Part shown: one piece after another, positions 7,707 through 15,511 of the stretch | Position numbering within the stretch: the stretch's first letter is position 1 | Layout of the letters: each line of letters begins with the position of its first letter | NCBI GenBank assembly: GCA_030613025.1 | Contig: JAUWMT010000005.1 | Coordinates: 20,584-84,583 of the forward strand | DNA: 64,000 bases | Source of the DNA: Candidatus Cloacimonadota bacterium | GTDB lineage: Bacteria > Cloacimonadota > Cloacimonadia > JGIOTU-2 | Reading direction: 5' to 3' | Made by a program: the position numbers and the translations under genes | Notes under the pieces: model-generated | Databases searched by the model: none | The model's input: the letters and a program-made list of their open reading frames with translations, nothing else | Told to the model about the DNA's origin: nothing

Positions 7707-9002
7707 ATGAAAAATATCGTTGCCCTTGTTGATTGCAATAACTTCTATGCTTCCTGCGAGCGTTTATTCAGACCCGATCTTGAAGGCAAACCTATTATTG
7801 TACTTTCAAATAATGACGGTTGTGTAGTAGCCCGTTCAAACGAAGCAAAAGCTTTGGGCATGCCTTTTGGCAAACTGGTTTTCGAAGCAGAATATCTTAT
7901 TAAGAAGCATAATATCTATGTATTCTCTTCAAACTATTCTCTTTATGGCGACATGTCACATCGTGTGATGCAAACCTTGGAGCAATTCAGTCCTGACCTG
8001 GAAATCTATTCAATCGATGAAGCGTTTCTCGGGTTGACCGGTTTTGCTGATCGAGACCTGACTGAATATGGTTGGAAGATCAAAAACACAGTTACGAACT
8101 GGACAGGGATACCGGTTTCAATAGGTATCGCAGAGACAAAAACCCTGGCAAAGATCGCAAACCGTTTTGCAAAAAAATCAAATAAGTATAATGGAGTGCT
8201 CGACATCACATCCTTCAGCGAGCATGAGATCGATGAATTTCTAAAAAAGGTAGATGTGTCAGACATTTGGGGTGTGGGTTGGCAATATGAAAAGCTCCTT
8301 AAACGCAATAATTTCCACACTGCTTATGATCTGAAATATGCACCTGATAAATGGGTGAAGAAAAACATGACTGTTATGGGACTTACTACTGTTTTTGAGC
8401 TTCGGGGCACTCCATCAATAAATCTTGAAGAGGTTATTCCACACAAAAAAGAGATAGTGAGTTCACGCTCCTTTGGAAGACCTGTTGAAACTCTTGAAGA
8501 GATGGAAGAAGCTGTGGCGACATATATAACAATTGCTACCGAAAAACTCCGAAAACAGAAATGCCTTGCTTCTTTCGTTCAGGTTTTTGTGGCGACAAAT
8601 CGCTTCAAACCAAGGGAACCTCAATATTCTAATGCATACATGTATGAACTGCCTGAAGCTACAGATTGTACTGCGGAATTCATTTCCCGCGCTCATGAAA
8701 ATCTAAAAAAAATATTCAGGGAAGGATACCGCTACAAAAAGGCCGGTGTAATGCTTAGCGGAATTGTTGAGCAGGATAAGTATCAGCTCAATCTCTTTAC
8801 AGAATCCTATTTCCACAGCAGAAATCGAAAATTTACTCAGATCATAGACAACATAAATATGAAATGGGGAAGCAACACGCTGCACTATGCAGCTACTGGA
8901 ATTAAAAAACCATGGATGATGAAGCGTATGCACAAATCCCCTCATTTCACCACGCAATGGGACCAGATCCTCGTGGTAAAAACAGATGACAAAAAGGAGT
9001 AA
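7707..9002 (+). CDS. umuC: UmuC-like Y-family DNA polymerase V catalytic subunit
   Basis: Error-prone translesion polymerase. ATG 7707 (MKNIVALVDCNNFYASCERLF) is chosen over the track's GTG at 7692 because family members begin here; the protein is then 431 residues. Palm-domain acidic residues are seen in ALVDCNNFYASCE and IYSIDEAFLGL, followed by the IPVSIGIAETKTLAKIANRFAKK segment, helix-hairpin-helix DIWGVGWQYEKLLK, a little-finger domain, and a C-terminal DUF4113 segment (WGSNTLHYAATGIKKPWMMKRMHKSPHFTTQW) typical of UmuC rather than DinB. The SRAP gene starts 2 nt after its stop, so the pair is an operon. Confidence 0.95.
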   Translation: MKNIVALVDCNNFYASCERLFRPDLEGKPIIVLSNNDGCVVARSNEAKALGMPFGKLVFEAEYLIKKHNIYVFSSNYSLYGDMSHRVMQTLEQFSPDLEIYSIDEAFLGLTGFADRDLTEYGWKIKNTVTNWTGIPVSIGIAETKTLAKIANRFAKKSNKYNGVLDITSFSEHEIDEFLKKVDVSDIWGVGWQYEKLLKRNNFHTAYDLKYAPDKWVKKNMTVMGLTTVFELRGTPSINLEEVIPHKKEIVSSRSFGRPVETLEEMEEAVATYITIATEKLRKQKCLASFVQVFVATNRFKPREPQYSNAYMYELPEATDCTAEFISRAHENLKKIFREGYRYKKAGVMLSGIVEQDKYQLNLFTESYFHSRNRKFTQIIDNINMKWGSNTLHYAATGIKKPWMMKRMHKSPHFTTQWDQILVVKTDDKKE

Positions 9003-9004
9003 TA

Positions 9005-9679
9005 ATGTGTGGAAGATTTGCTCGAATAAATACTGCAAAAGAGATAACGGAAATATTCAATCTCAATCAAATTGAGATCGAGCTCGGTCCAAGCTATAAT
9101 ATCGCTCCCACTCAGGACGTTGCGGTCATCATAGAAAATGGAAGCTCAGTACTCACTGCCATGCGATGGGGATTGATCCCTTTCTGGGCAAAAGATACTG
9201 CAATCGGCTCAAAACTCATCAATGCACGCGCAGAAACAGTCGATGAAAAACCAAGCTTTAAATACTCATTTCAGAAAAGAAGATGTCTCATAGTTGCAAA
9301 CGGATTTTATGAATGGCAGAAACGCGGATCAAACAAGTTCCCCTACTTCATCCATTTGAAGGATAATAAGCCCTTTTGCTTTGCAGGCATTTATGATAAC
9401 TGGAAATCTCAAGATGGCGAGAAGATTACTTCGTGCAGCATAATTACAACAGATGCTGCGAAGATCATAAAAAGCATTCATCCCCGTATGCCGGTTATTC
9501 TTTCTGAAGACAATTTCTCCTTTTGGTTCAAGAATAGTGACGCCAATACACTGAAGCAATTACTCATTCCCTATACAAAGAATGATCTCGATTATTATGA
9601 AGTCTCCACAGATGTAAATTCACCTGTAAATAATTATCCTGATTTAATAGAGCCATCCAATGATTTTCTTCATAATTAA
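9005..9679 (+). CDS. SRAP domain protein (YedK/HMCES family), abasic-site sensor
   Basis: Forms a covalent thiazolidine link to abasic sites in single-stranded DNA, shielding them. Length 224 matches the family. The catalytic Cys2 is present (MCGRFARI), as are NARAETVDEKPSF, the GFYEW glutamate, and the active-site histidine in SIHPRMPVIL. An AAGGAG Shine-Dalgarno lies inside the end of umuC, so translation is probably coupled. Position directly behind umuC fits a role at lesions that stall replication; SRAP proteins are often linked to SOS genes. Confidence 0.95.
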   Translation: MCGRFARINTAKEITEIFNLNQIEIELGPSYNIAPTQDVAVIIENGSSVLTAMRWGLIPFWAKDTAIGSKLINARAETVDEKPSFKYSFQKRRCLIVANGFYEWQKRGSNKFPYFIHLKDNKPFCFAGIYDNWKSQDGEKITSCSIITTDAAKIIKSIHPRMPVILSEDNFSFWFKNSDANTLKQLLIPYTKNDLDYYEVSTDVNSPVNNYPDLIEPSNDFLHN

Positions 9680-10185
9680 TATTCCCTTTTCCTATTTTAA
9701 AAATTCAATTTACTTATTAGTTTGGGATTTTGGATTTAGAGTTAAGATTTTTTGTCATCAGGGAATGGTCCCTAACGACTCATAAAAAAATTACATTTAA
9801 TATTTCTCTTCGCTCCACTCTCTCCTACCTGCTGCGACGTAATCCCGCTGACTTGTCGGGGTTGGAAAGAAGACGAGTAGCGCCATCTTGCCAAGTCGTA
9901 TCCGCCAGCGGAGAAGACTGAAATGTAATGAAGGCGGATCACTTTTCACTTCTTCCATCCTGAGTCGTTCCCTTCGTGGCCGACTCGTGACTCGATTATC
10001 ATATTCCTTGACGCAAAAATCGTAGTTTATTTCGTTGATAAATAATTTAAAATTCTCTTGTGAAAAAATAATCAGGAGGTCTCATGATATTTTTGAGACA
10101 CGAGTCGGGTTGAAATCGTGCAAACTCCATCCCGAGTCATTCCCTTCGTGACCGACTCGTGATTCCATGATAATATGTAATTATT
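9680..10185. repeat. Non-coding region with REP-like palindromes upstream of transposase
   Basis: No credible gene in about 500 bases. An AT-rich part is followed by a GC-richer patch (about 9825-9945: gctgcgacgtaatcccgctgacttgtcgggg) and two REP-like units: 9959-9990 (cctGAGTCGttcccttcgtggcCGACTCgtga) and a paired unit 10097-10162, where acacgagtcgggtt is followed by the inverse-type cccgagtcattcccttcgtgaccgactcgtga. GAGTCG/CGACTC form perfect stems. The 63-aa ORF at 9730 lies inside this repetitive DNA and is not believed. Confidence 0.6.
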
Positions 10186-10281
10186 ATGAGAGTAAAGAAA
10201 GAAAATTTTATTAAAGGAAGTTGTTTCCATATATACAATCACGCGGTTGAGCACCAAAATCTTTTCCGTAAAAAAAAATGA
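10186..10281 (+). pseudogene. N-terminal piece of REP-associated transposase, cut by frameshift
   Basis: ATG 10186 opens MRVKKENFIKGSCFHIYNHAVEHQNLFRKKK and then meets TGA at 10279. The segment F..G..FHIYNHA...NLF is the normal beginning of IS200-like/REP-associated transposases. Its continuation (NDYLRVISKFKQK) is in the frame of the next ORF. The shift falls in a run of nine A at 10270-10278; eight A would restore one continuous protein of about 190 residues. Confidence 0.8.
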
Positions 10282-10756
10282 TTATCTCAGAGTTATCAGT
10301 AAGTTTAAACAGAAAATACTATTATATCCCGCAACGATATTTTCTTATTGTTTAATGCCAAATCACTATCACTTCTTCATCCGGCAAGATAGTGATGTGC
10401 CCATATACAAAATCTTTAACGATATATTTTCGGGGTATACTTTATATTACAATCACAAATATAGCAGAAAAGGAACATTGTTTCGAAGTCCTTTGCAACA
10501 CAAAATAGTAGCAACAGAAAAATATTTTATCAGATTAAGCCTGTATATCCATTTCAATCCAGTGAAATCAAATCTTGTTAAAAGACCAGAGGACTGGATC
10601 TACTCAAATTATCTTGAATGGATTGGTAAACGAAAAGGGAAGTTATTTTGCAATGAGGTATGGGATTGGTTTGATCTAACACCGTTGGAATATTCAAAGA
10701 TGATGGAAGTTTATTCAGATGAAAAGTATGAGGAAGACAGGAAATTATTTGAATAA
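10247..10756 (+). CDS. REP-associated tyrosine transposase (Y1/IS200-like family), main ORF
   Basis: Single-strand HUH endonuclease of the RAYT group, which acts on REP palindromes. The HUH motif is MPNHYHFFI, and the family block YFIRLSLYIHFNPVKSNLVKRPEDWIYSNY (catalytic tyrosine region and the YIH.NP signature) follows. The track's TTG start is not natural: the first ten residues are out of frame with the real N terminus at 10186, and a one-base shift in A9 at 10270 joins them. REP-like palindromes with GAGTCG stems lie on both sides (9959-10162 and 10763-10844), as expected for a RAYT locus. Either inactivated, expressed by slippage on the A run, or a sequencing error. Confidence 0.85.
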   Translation: MSTKIFSVKKNDYLRVISKFKQKILLYPATIFSYCLMPNHYHFFIRQDSDVPIYKIFNDIFSGYTLYYNHKYSRKGTLFRSPLQHKIVATEKYFIRLSLYIHFNPVKSNLVKRPEDWIYSNYLEWIGKRKGKLFCNEVWDWFDLTPLEYSKMMEVYSDEKYEEDRKLFE

Positions 10757-10762
10757 TGATAA

Positions 10763-10844
10763 ACACGACTCAGCTTGCAAAGATGAGTCGGGTTTAAAGA
10801 TTGAAATTCCATCCCGAGTCGTTCCCTTCGTGGCCAACTCGTGA
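10763..10844. repeat. REP-like palindrome pair downstream of transposase
   Basis: First palindrome CACGACTCagcttgcaaagatGAGTCGGG (10764-10792), then the unit cccgagtcgttcccttcgtggccaactcgtga (10813-10844), nearly identical to the copies at 9959-9990 and 10131-10162. Three copies of a 32-bp sequence around one RAYT gene identify it as the likely substrate repeat. The rest of this intergenic space to 10993 contains no gene. Confidence 0.75.
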
Positions 10845-10993
10845 TTTTCACAACCAACAAAAACATAATGTCATTCTCTCGAAAGCATGTCCTCAACTTG
10901 ATTGGGTATGGGAATCCAGTATTTTCGTATTCTCTGAATTCATATTTATCGCTTCCCTTCGCTTCACTCTCTACGCTCTTCTCTCCACGCTCT

Positions 10994-11956
10994 TCAAGCC
11001 TTCTTTTTCCTTCCAATACAGATATAAAAGAAAGAACTTCCCCAAAAAGCATAATAATGTTTCTTTTTTAACTCCTGCAAAATTTTGGAAGAAACATGTT
11101 GTTTTTGATCCTTAAGAAAATTATAATATTTTCTTAAAAGGTAGCGTGATCCCCCACCAGCTAATACTTTCTCATCGACTTCTTTTCTGATTGCTTTTTT
11201 ATCAAAGTGCTTCTTGCAATACCCTTTAATTTTTTGGGACATGTCTTTCTGCTCCGGCGTTTCGTAAGGCGGTAGCACAAATTTTACGATATCATTATTC
11301 CGAATATCGACATCCTTCAGATCTGCATCATGCATCAATTTTGGCAATTTAGAACCGATTCCCCAATCTCCTTCTCCGAGCTTTTTCCTACCCTCAGTCC
11401 AACAGAACTGCACCTTATGAATCAAAAGGAGTTCTTCCATAGAAAACTGATGAACAGAATTGTAACCCACCCTCATAGAGTTTGAAAGATTATCCGGTTC
11501 CATACAAATCACAATGCCGCCGTGTTTGACTATTCGCTTCATCTCGGCAATTGCTTTGTCCGGCTTTTCCAGATGCATCAGCAATGTTTGGCACATAACG
11601 AAATCAACTGAACTGTCCGGGAGGGGTAATGCGTAAATATCACCGACTAAAAACTCTGCAGAGCCCTCTTTCACCCAATCATTGGAAATTTCTTTTGTTT
11701 CAGAGATGAGCTTTTCCGATATATCGATGCCTATATATTTTCCACCTTTGCCGAAGTATTTCCAAAAAGTCCAGCCAAGATAACCAAGTCCGCAGCCCAC
11801 GTCAACACCTGTCATCCCGGATTTCAAGCCGATCCATTTTGCATACAGTTCGATGGAATCTTCTCTCCATAAAAACTTCCGCTCCTCGATAATGTGCTTT
11901 TTATACTCATTTTTCGACCAGTCGATTTTATCTGTTTTTTGATTCTTCTTTTTCAT
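10994..11956 (-). CDS. Class I SAM-dependent methyltransferase
   Basis: Cytosolic methyltransferase of the UbiE/Methyltransf_11 type; substrate unknown. ATG at 11956 (MKKKNQKTDK) is preferred over the track's TTG at 11971, because a GGAG Shine-Dalgarno sits between them; 320 residues. SAM-binding motif I is MTGVDVGCGLGYLGW, the acidic ribose contact YIGIDIS, then VGDIYALPLPDSSVDFVMCQTLLMHLEKPDKAIAEMKRIVKHGG (motifs II/III). The C-terminal 140 residues are not recognised. The last 25 residues (ending SSFFYICIGRKKKA) run into low-complexity DNA next to the REP region and may not be native. Confidence 0.85.
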   Translation of the reverse strand: MKKKNQKTDKIDWSKNEYKKHIIEERKFLWREDSIELYAKWIGLKSGMTGVDVGCGLGYLGWTFWKYFGKGGKYIGIDISEKLISETKEISNDWVKEGSAEFLVGDIYALPLPDSSVDFVMCQTLLMHLEKPDKAIAEMKRIVKHGGIVICMEPDNLSNSMRVGYNSVHQFSMEELLLIHKVQFCWTEGRKKLGEGDWGIGSKLPKLMHDADLKDVDIRNNDIVKFVLPPYETPEQKDMSQKIKGYCKKHFDKKAIRKEVDEKVLAGGGSRYLLRKYYNFLKDQKQHVSSKILQELKKKHYYAFWGSSFFYICIGRKKKA

Positions 11957-11974
11957 GATGCAAATCTCCAATCC

Positions 11975-13036
11975 TTATTCATTAATCCTATTTTTTCTTC
12001 GAGTTACGATACCTGTTTTTATACTTTTCCCAAGCTCTTCACAACGCTCCCAAAAATGCTTTATATTCTCAATAGCTTCATGTGAAATATAAAAATCTTT
12101 GTAGCTTTCCTCGAAAACCAAACAGCGTTTACGAAATACCTCCCAGAAAAATTCATCTTCAGACCCATCGATCTCAAAATTTGTGTTCAATCGATTGAAA
12201 TACTTGAACAATTTCTTATGGATATAGTCCGCAGTCCTCGCATCAGATTCACATTTTTCAAGATCGAAATCATCTAAATCATCGTCCGTCCTGAAAGTAG
12301 TTTTTAACTGTTCATAACATCTTTTGCATATTTTTTTCACCGGTTCTTTGTTATTTTCTATGATCCATTCCGAAGGTGGAATCTGAAAAAATAAAATGTC
12401 TATCGTTTTTTCAAATTCCGTTATATCTGTTTTAAAAATATTGGAATTAAAATCATCAAAAGCAGATCTTATCAAATCAGTGATGCGTGAGACGGAAATA
12501 TGTTCGGGATTGAATTGAAAATGCAAATTTGAAAAACAGAAATAGCGTAGTGCATCCAGATGTCCTGTGCAGGAATTAGTTGTTTTTATACCTGGAAGTG
12601 AATTCCAGATGAGCACTGCCCTTTCTGCGATCGTGTCGATGCTTATAAATTCTTCAATGCTTAATTTCCCTATCACACGTTGCCAGTCATCATTGCTTAT
12701 ATCGAGGTCGTTAAAGGTATAACTGAAATATTGAATGATCTCTGAATCATCAACTTTTCTTTTATTACTTCCATTCTGATGAGATTTGTAATAAAGTCTG
12801 TGCAATACCGGAATATCCGGCAAGACATCTGGAGTTCCAAAATAATTCGCAATGTTCAAAGCTTTGCGTATATGCTCTAAACGTAATGTCCCGCAAGGTA
12901 ATTCCAATCGGTCAAAGGTGAAAAGGTTTTTATTTATCAATACTTGAAGTTCATTAACATCTTTGCATTTGTCGATAAGAGCTTCTATTTTTTCTTTTGA
13001 ATAAGAAGGATTTGCGAAAACAATCTTATAGTTCAA
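11975..13036 (-). CDS. Hypothetical protein, 353 aa
   Basis: Not recognised. Soluble, acidic, with no signal peptide or membrane segment. Visible points are an N-terminal YKIVFANPSYSKEKIEALIDKC segment, a central NSCTGHLDALRYFCF stretch, CKRCYEQL near residue 237, an acidic run DDDLDDFDLEKCESDARTADYIH, and a basic C terminus (VTRRKNRINE). It starts at TTG 13036 after a good AGGGAG Shine-Dalgarno. It lies between DUF512 upstream (48 nt) and the methyltransferase downstream (18 nt), so it may share their transcript. Function cannot be assigned. Confidence 0.7.
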   Translation of the reverse strand: MNYKIVFANPSYSKEKIEALIDKCKDVNELQVLINKNLFTFDRLELPCGTLRLEHIRKALNIANYFGTPDVLPDIPVLHRLYYKSHQNGSNKRKVDDSEIIQYFSYTFNDLDISNDDWQRVIGKLSIEEFISIDTIAERAVLIWNSLPGIKTTNSCTGHLDALRYFCFSNLHFQFNPEHISVSRITDLIRSAFDDFNSNIFKTDITEFEKTIDILFFQIPPSEWIIENNKEPVKKICKRCYEQLKTTFRTDDDLDDFDLEKCESDARTADYIHKKLFKYFNRLNTNFEIDGSEDEFFWEVFRKRCLVFEESYKDFYISHEAIENIKHFWERCEELGKSIKTGIVTRRKNRINE

Positions 13037-13083
13037 TGATTCTCCCTATTTTATTTTGGGTTAAATTTTATATTTTACATTTT

Positions 13084-14295
13084 TCATTTTACATTTTCCA
13101 TTTTTACATTATCAAGCGTCACACCATCAACATTGAACATCTCATTGGGAAGTATAAGTACATCATAGTTTTCTTTTTGAATTGCCTTCATCACATCCTG
13201 ACCAGCCAGCAAACCGGCGACTGTCACATCCTTACCAAGAAATTCATTCTCGACCTGAATTACTTTCCACTTTTGATCCTCTTTAGAATTAAGCTCATCG
13301 ACCAATCCCTTTAAGATAGAATAGAAAGAAACGCCCGTCACAAAGAGCACCTTTTTGTTCCTGTGCTGTTTTAGCAATTCATTGGAATAATTTTTCCAAT
13401 TATCAATAAAATCACGAACAAGTCCGATACCATTCTCAATCTGGGGAAAATCCTCATAATACTCATCTGCTGGAATCGGCTCATCAGCAAGAAGAAAGAA
13501 TTCATCGGCAAGTGAAACAATTCCTGAACTATATTTCTCCAGAAATTCTCGCCGCCATTTTTCCGATTGTAAAATAACTTCTTTTGCCTGAGCTTTGCTC
13601 ACTTTGGGGAGTCGAGTTAGATCTTCCCTGAATTTCGTTAAACCAACCGGCACAATCCCGATTGACTGAACCGCAGGATATAGAGAAGCAAGATCAAATA
13701 CAGATCTTTCAAGTTCTACGCCATCATTCCAACCTGGAATAAGCACGATCTGAGTATGCAAAGTAATTCCATTATCTGCGAGGAACGTAAGCTTCTCCAT
13801 GACTGAAATTTCTTTTTTATACCTCATTATCTTCTGCCGCAGGGCATTATTTGTAGTATGCACAGAAATGTATAAAGGTGAGAGATGCTGTTCAATAATC
13901 CTCTCATAATCTTTTTTAGTGAGATTTGAAAGCGTGATAAAATTCCCGTGAAAGAATGAGAGCCGAAAGTCATCATCCTTCACTTTGAGCGAGGGTCGTG
14001 CATCAGGATGGATCTGATCTACAAAGCAAAAAATGCAGTTACAACCACACTTACAAACCTTCATCGGATATAATTCAAGTCCAATATCCTCATCGATATC
14101 TTTCTCAAAAAAATGGGTGAATGTTCTTTCTCCCCTTTTAATCTGCAGCGTAATCTGCTCATCAGATTGATAAAATATGTAATCAAGCTCATCATGAATT
14201 GCATGACCGTTTATTAAAAGAAGGATATCTTCTGACTGGATCCCGATTTCATCAGCGATAGTATCAGGTACGATAGATTGTATTTTTACAGGCAT
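13084..14295 (-). CDS. PDZ/DUF512 Fe-S (radical-SAM-like) protein
   Basis: Member of the DUF512 family (putative FeS-containing oxidoreductases of the TIGR03279 type) of unknown reaction. Residues 1-65 form a PDZ-like domain (IADEIGIQSEDILLLINGHAIHDELDYIFYQ). The Cys cluster KVCKCGCNCIFCFVDQIHPDARPSL near residue 85 is the predicted iron-sulfur site, followed by a TIM-barrel-like core (LSPLYISVHTTNNALRQKIMRYKK) and the C-terminal DUF512 domain (VTGVSFYSILKGLVDELN). Length 403 is usual. The last residues, NVKMENVK, are encoded by a tgtaaaa/tggaaa repeat track, suggesting that the natural end has been shifted by repeat DNA. Confidence 0.88.
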   Translation of the reverse strand: MPVKIQSIVPDTIADEIGIQSEDILLLINGHAIHDELDYIFYQSDEQITLQIKRGERTFTHFFEKDIDEDIGLELYPMKVCKCGCNCIFCFVDQIHPDARPSLKVKDDDFRLSFFHGNFITLSNLTKKDYERIIEQHLSPLYISVHTTNNALRQKIMRYKKEISVMEKLTFLADNGITLHTQIVLIPGWNDGVELERSVFDLASLYPAVQSIGIVPVGLTKFREDLTRLPKVSKAQAKEVILQSEKWRREFLEKYSSGIVSLADEFFLLADEPIPADEYYEDFPQIENGIGLVRDFIDNWKNYSNELLKQHRNKKVLFVTGVSFYSILKGLVDELNSKEDQKWKVIQVENEFLGKDVTVAGLLAGQDVMKAIQKENYDVLILPNEMFNVDGVTLDNVKMENVK

Positions 14296-14304
14296 AATAA
14301 TAAG

Positions 14305-14328
14305 AAAGGCGGGAATGAACCCGCCTTT
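14305..14328 (-). terminator. Rho-independent terminator after the aminotransferase gene
   Basis: Perfect 9-bp hairpin AAAGGCGGG-TTCATT-CCCGCCTTT read on the minus strand, followed by CTTATTATTATG. It sits 17 nt beyond the aminotransferase stop and just before the DUF512 start, separating the two transcription units. Confidence 0.75.
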
Positions 14329-14344
14329 GAAATGTTTTTATAAC

Positions 14345-15487
14345 TTAGAATTTGTATTCTTTTGCGAGAATTTCCTGAGCTGCCGAAAGACCTGCCCCCC
14401 ACTTGAAATTCCATCCAAGTTCGTGAAGCACTATTTCCAGTGCAGAGAGCACCGAAATAATATCGAATATCTCGATGTAACCCATGTGAGCAATACGGAA
14501 TATCTTACCCTTAATGGGAGCTTGTCCACCTGCAATAGTGAAGCCATATTTATCACGAAGTGTCTTCACCAGCGCAAGCCCGTCCACAGATTCTGGTACT
14601 TTGACCGCAGTTGCCACATCACATGAAGGATGGGCGTAGATTTCCAAGCCAAGTGCTTCTGCTGCTGCACGTACAGCTTTTCCAAGCACTCTGTACTGAT
14701 AGAACATATTTTCGAGTCCACGCTCTTTTATCATGTCAATTGCAACAAGAAGACCTTTTATGTGAAGCACAGAACCGGTATAGGGATCAGTATTTGCAGC
14801 TAATTTTTTGCGATATTTCTTCCAATTAAAATAATAATTTGGTTGTATGCATTCATCGATAACTTTCCATGCTTTCTCACTAATCGCAGCATAGGCGTGT
14901 CCCGGAGGAAGCATAAGTCCTTTTTGCGAGCCAGCAACACAGATATCAACTTTCCAGTCATCCATGTAGAATTCCTGTCCGCCGAGTCCGGATATCGCAT
15001 CAATAACGAGCAACGCATCGGTTTTACTTACGATTTCACCGATCTCTTTTACCGGCTGCACACTACAAGTTGAAGTTTCTGTAAGCTGCGTGTACACGCC
15101 TTTTACGTCGGGATTTTCCTTGAGAAGTTTCTCGATTAGAGCAGGATCGACAGCGGTGCCCCATTCAATATCAACATACAGTGGCTGTGCACCGAATTTT
15201 TCTGCGATCTCACCCCAGCGTTCACCAAATTTACCACCGCGAATAATGATGGCTTTATCGCCTGGATTGAGCACATTGGACATAGCTCCTTCCATTGCGC
15301 CTGTACCGCTGGATGAGAATATCAATACATCATTTTTGGTCTGGAAGATATATTTCAGACCTTCGATCACTTTTCCTACCTTTTCTTTGAACGCAGGGGT
15401 TCTATGATGAACCATTGGCTCTGCCATTACCTGCAGGATCTTTTCCGGAACCGGTGTAGGACCGGGTGCTAATAGATATTTTTTCAT
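14345..15487 (-). CDS. Class V aminotransferase (serine/alanine-glyoxylate or phosphoserine-like)
   Basis: PLP-dependent transaminase of the serine-pyruvate/alanine-glyoxylate aminotransferase group, 380 residues, cytosolic. N-terminal LLAPGPTPVPEKILQVMAEPMVHHRTPAF is the family signature, FSSSGTGAMEGAMSNVL binds the cofactor phosphate, LLVIDAISGLGG carries the Asp contacting the PLP ring nitrogen, and the Schiff-base lysine is in CVAGSQKGLMLPPG (about 193). Family members serve in serine/glycine metabolism or purine ureide use; the exact substrate is not readable from sequence. A clean hairpin terminator follows, and the M20 peptidase gene lies 24 nt upstream on the same strand. Confidence 0.88.
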   Translation of the reverse strand: MKKYLLAPGPTPVPEKILQVMAEPMVHHRTPAFKEKVGKVIEGLKYIFQTKNDVLIFSSSGTGAMEGAMSNVLNPGDKAIIIRGGKFGERWGEIAEKFGAQPLYVDIEWGTAVDPALIEKLLKENPDVKGVYTQLTETSTCSVQPVKEIGEIVSKTDALLVIDAISGLGGQEFYMDDWKVDICVAGSQKGLMLPPGHAYAAISEKAWKVIDECIQPNYYFNWKKYRKKLAANTDPYTGSVLHIKGLLVAIDMIKERGLENMFYQYRVLGKAVRAAAEALGLEIYAHPSCDVATAVKVPESVDGLALVKTLRDKYGFTIAGGQAPIKGKIFRIAHMGYIEIFDIISVLSALEIVLHELGWNFKWGAGLSAAQEILAKEYKF

Positions 15488-15511
15488 TGCTACTCCCTTC
15501 TTTGTGAGTAT

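Noticed and set aside
9730-9921. 63-aa ORF in the repeat region after SRAP
   Set aside because: Runs through GC-rich repeat DNA; no ribosome site and no recognisable domain.
10801-11115. 104-aa and 76-aa plus-strand ORFs next to the methyltransferase
   Set aside because: They cover REP-like DNA and the antisense of the methyltransferase end; Ser/Phe-rich low-complexity translation.
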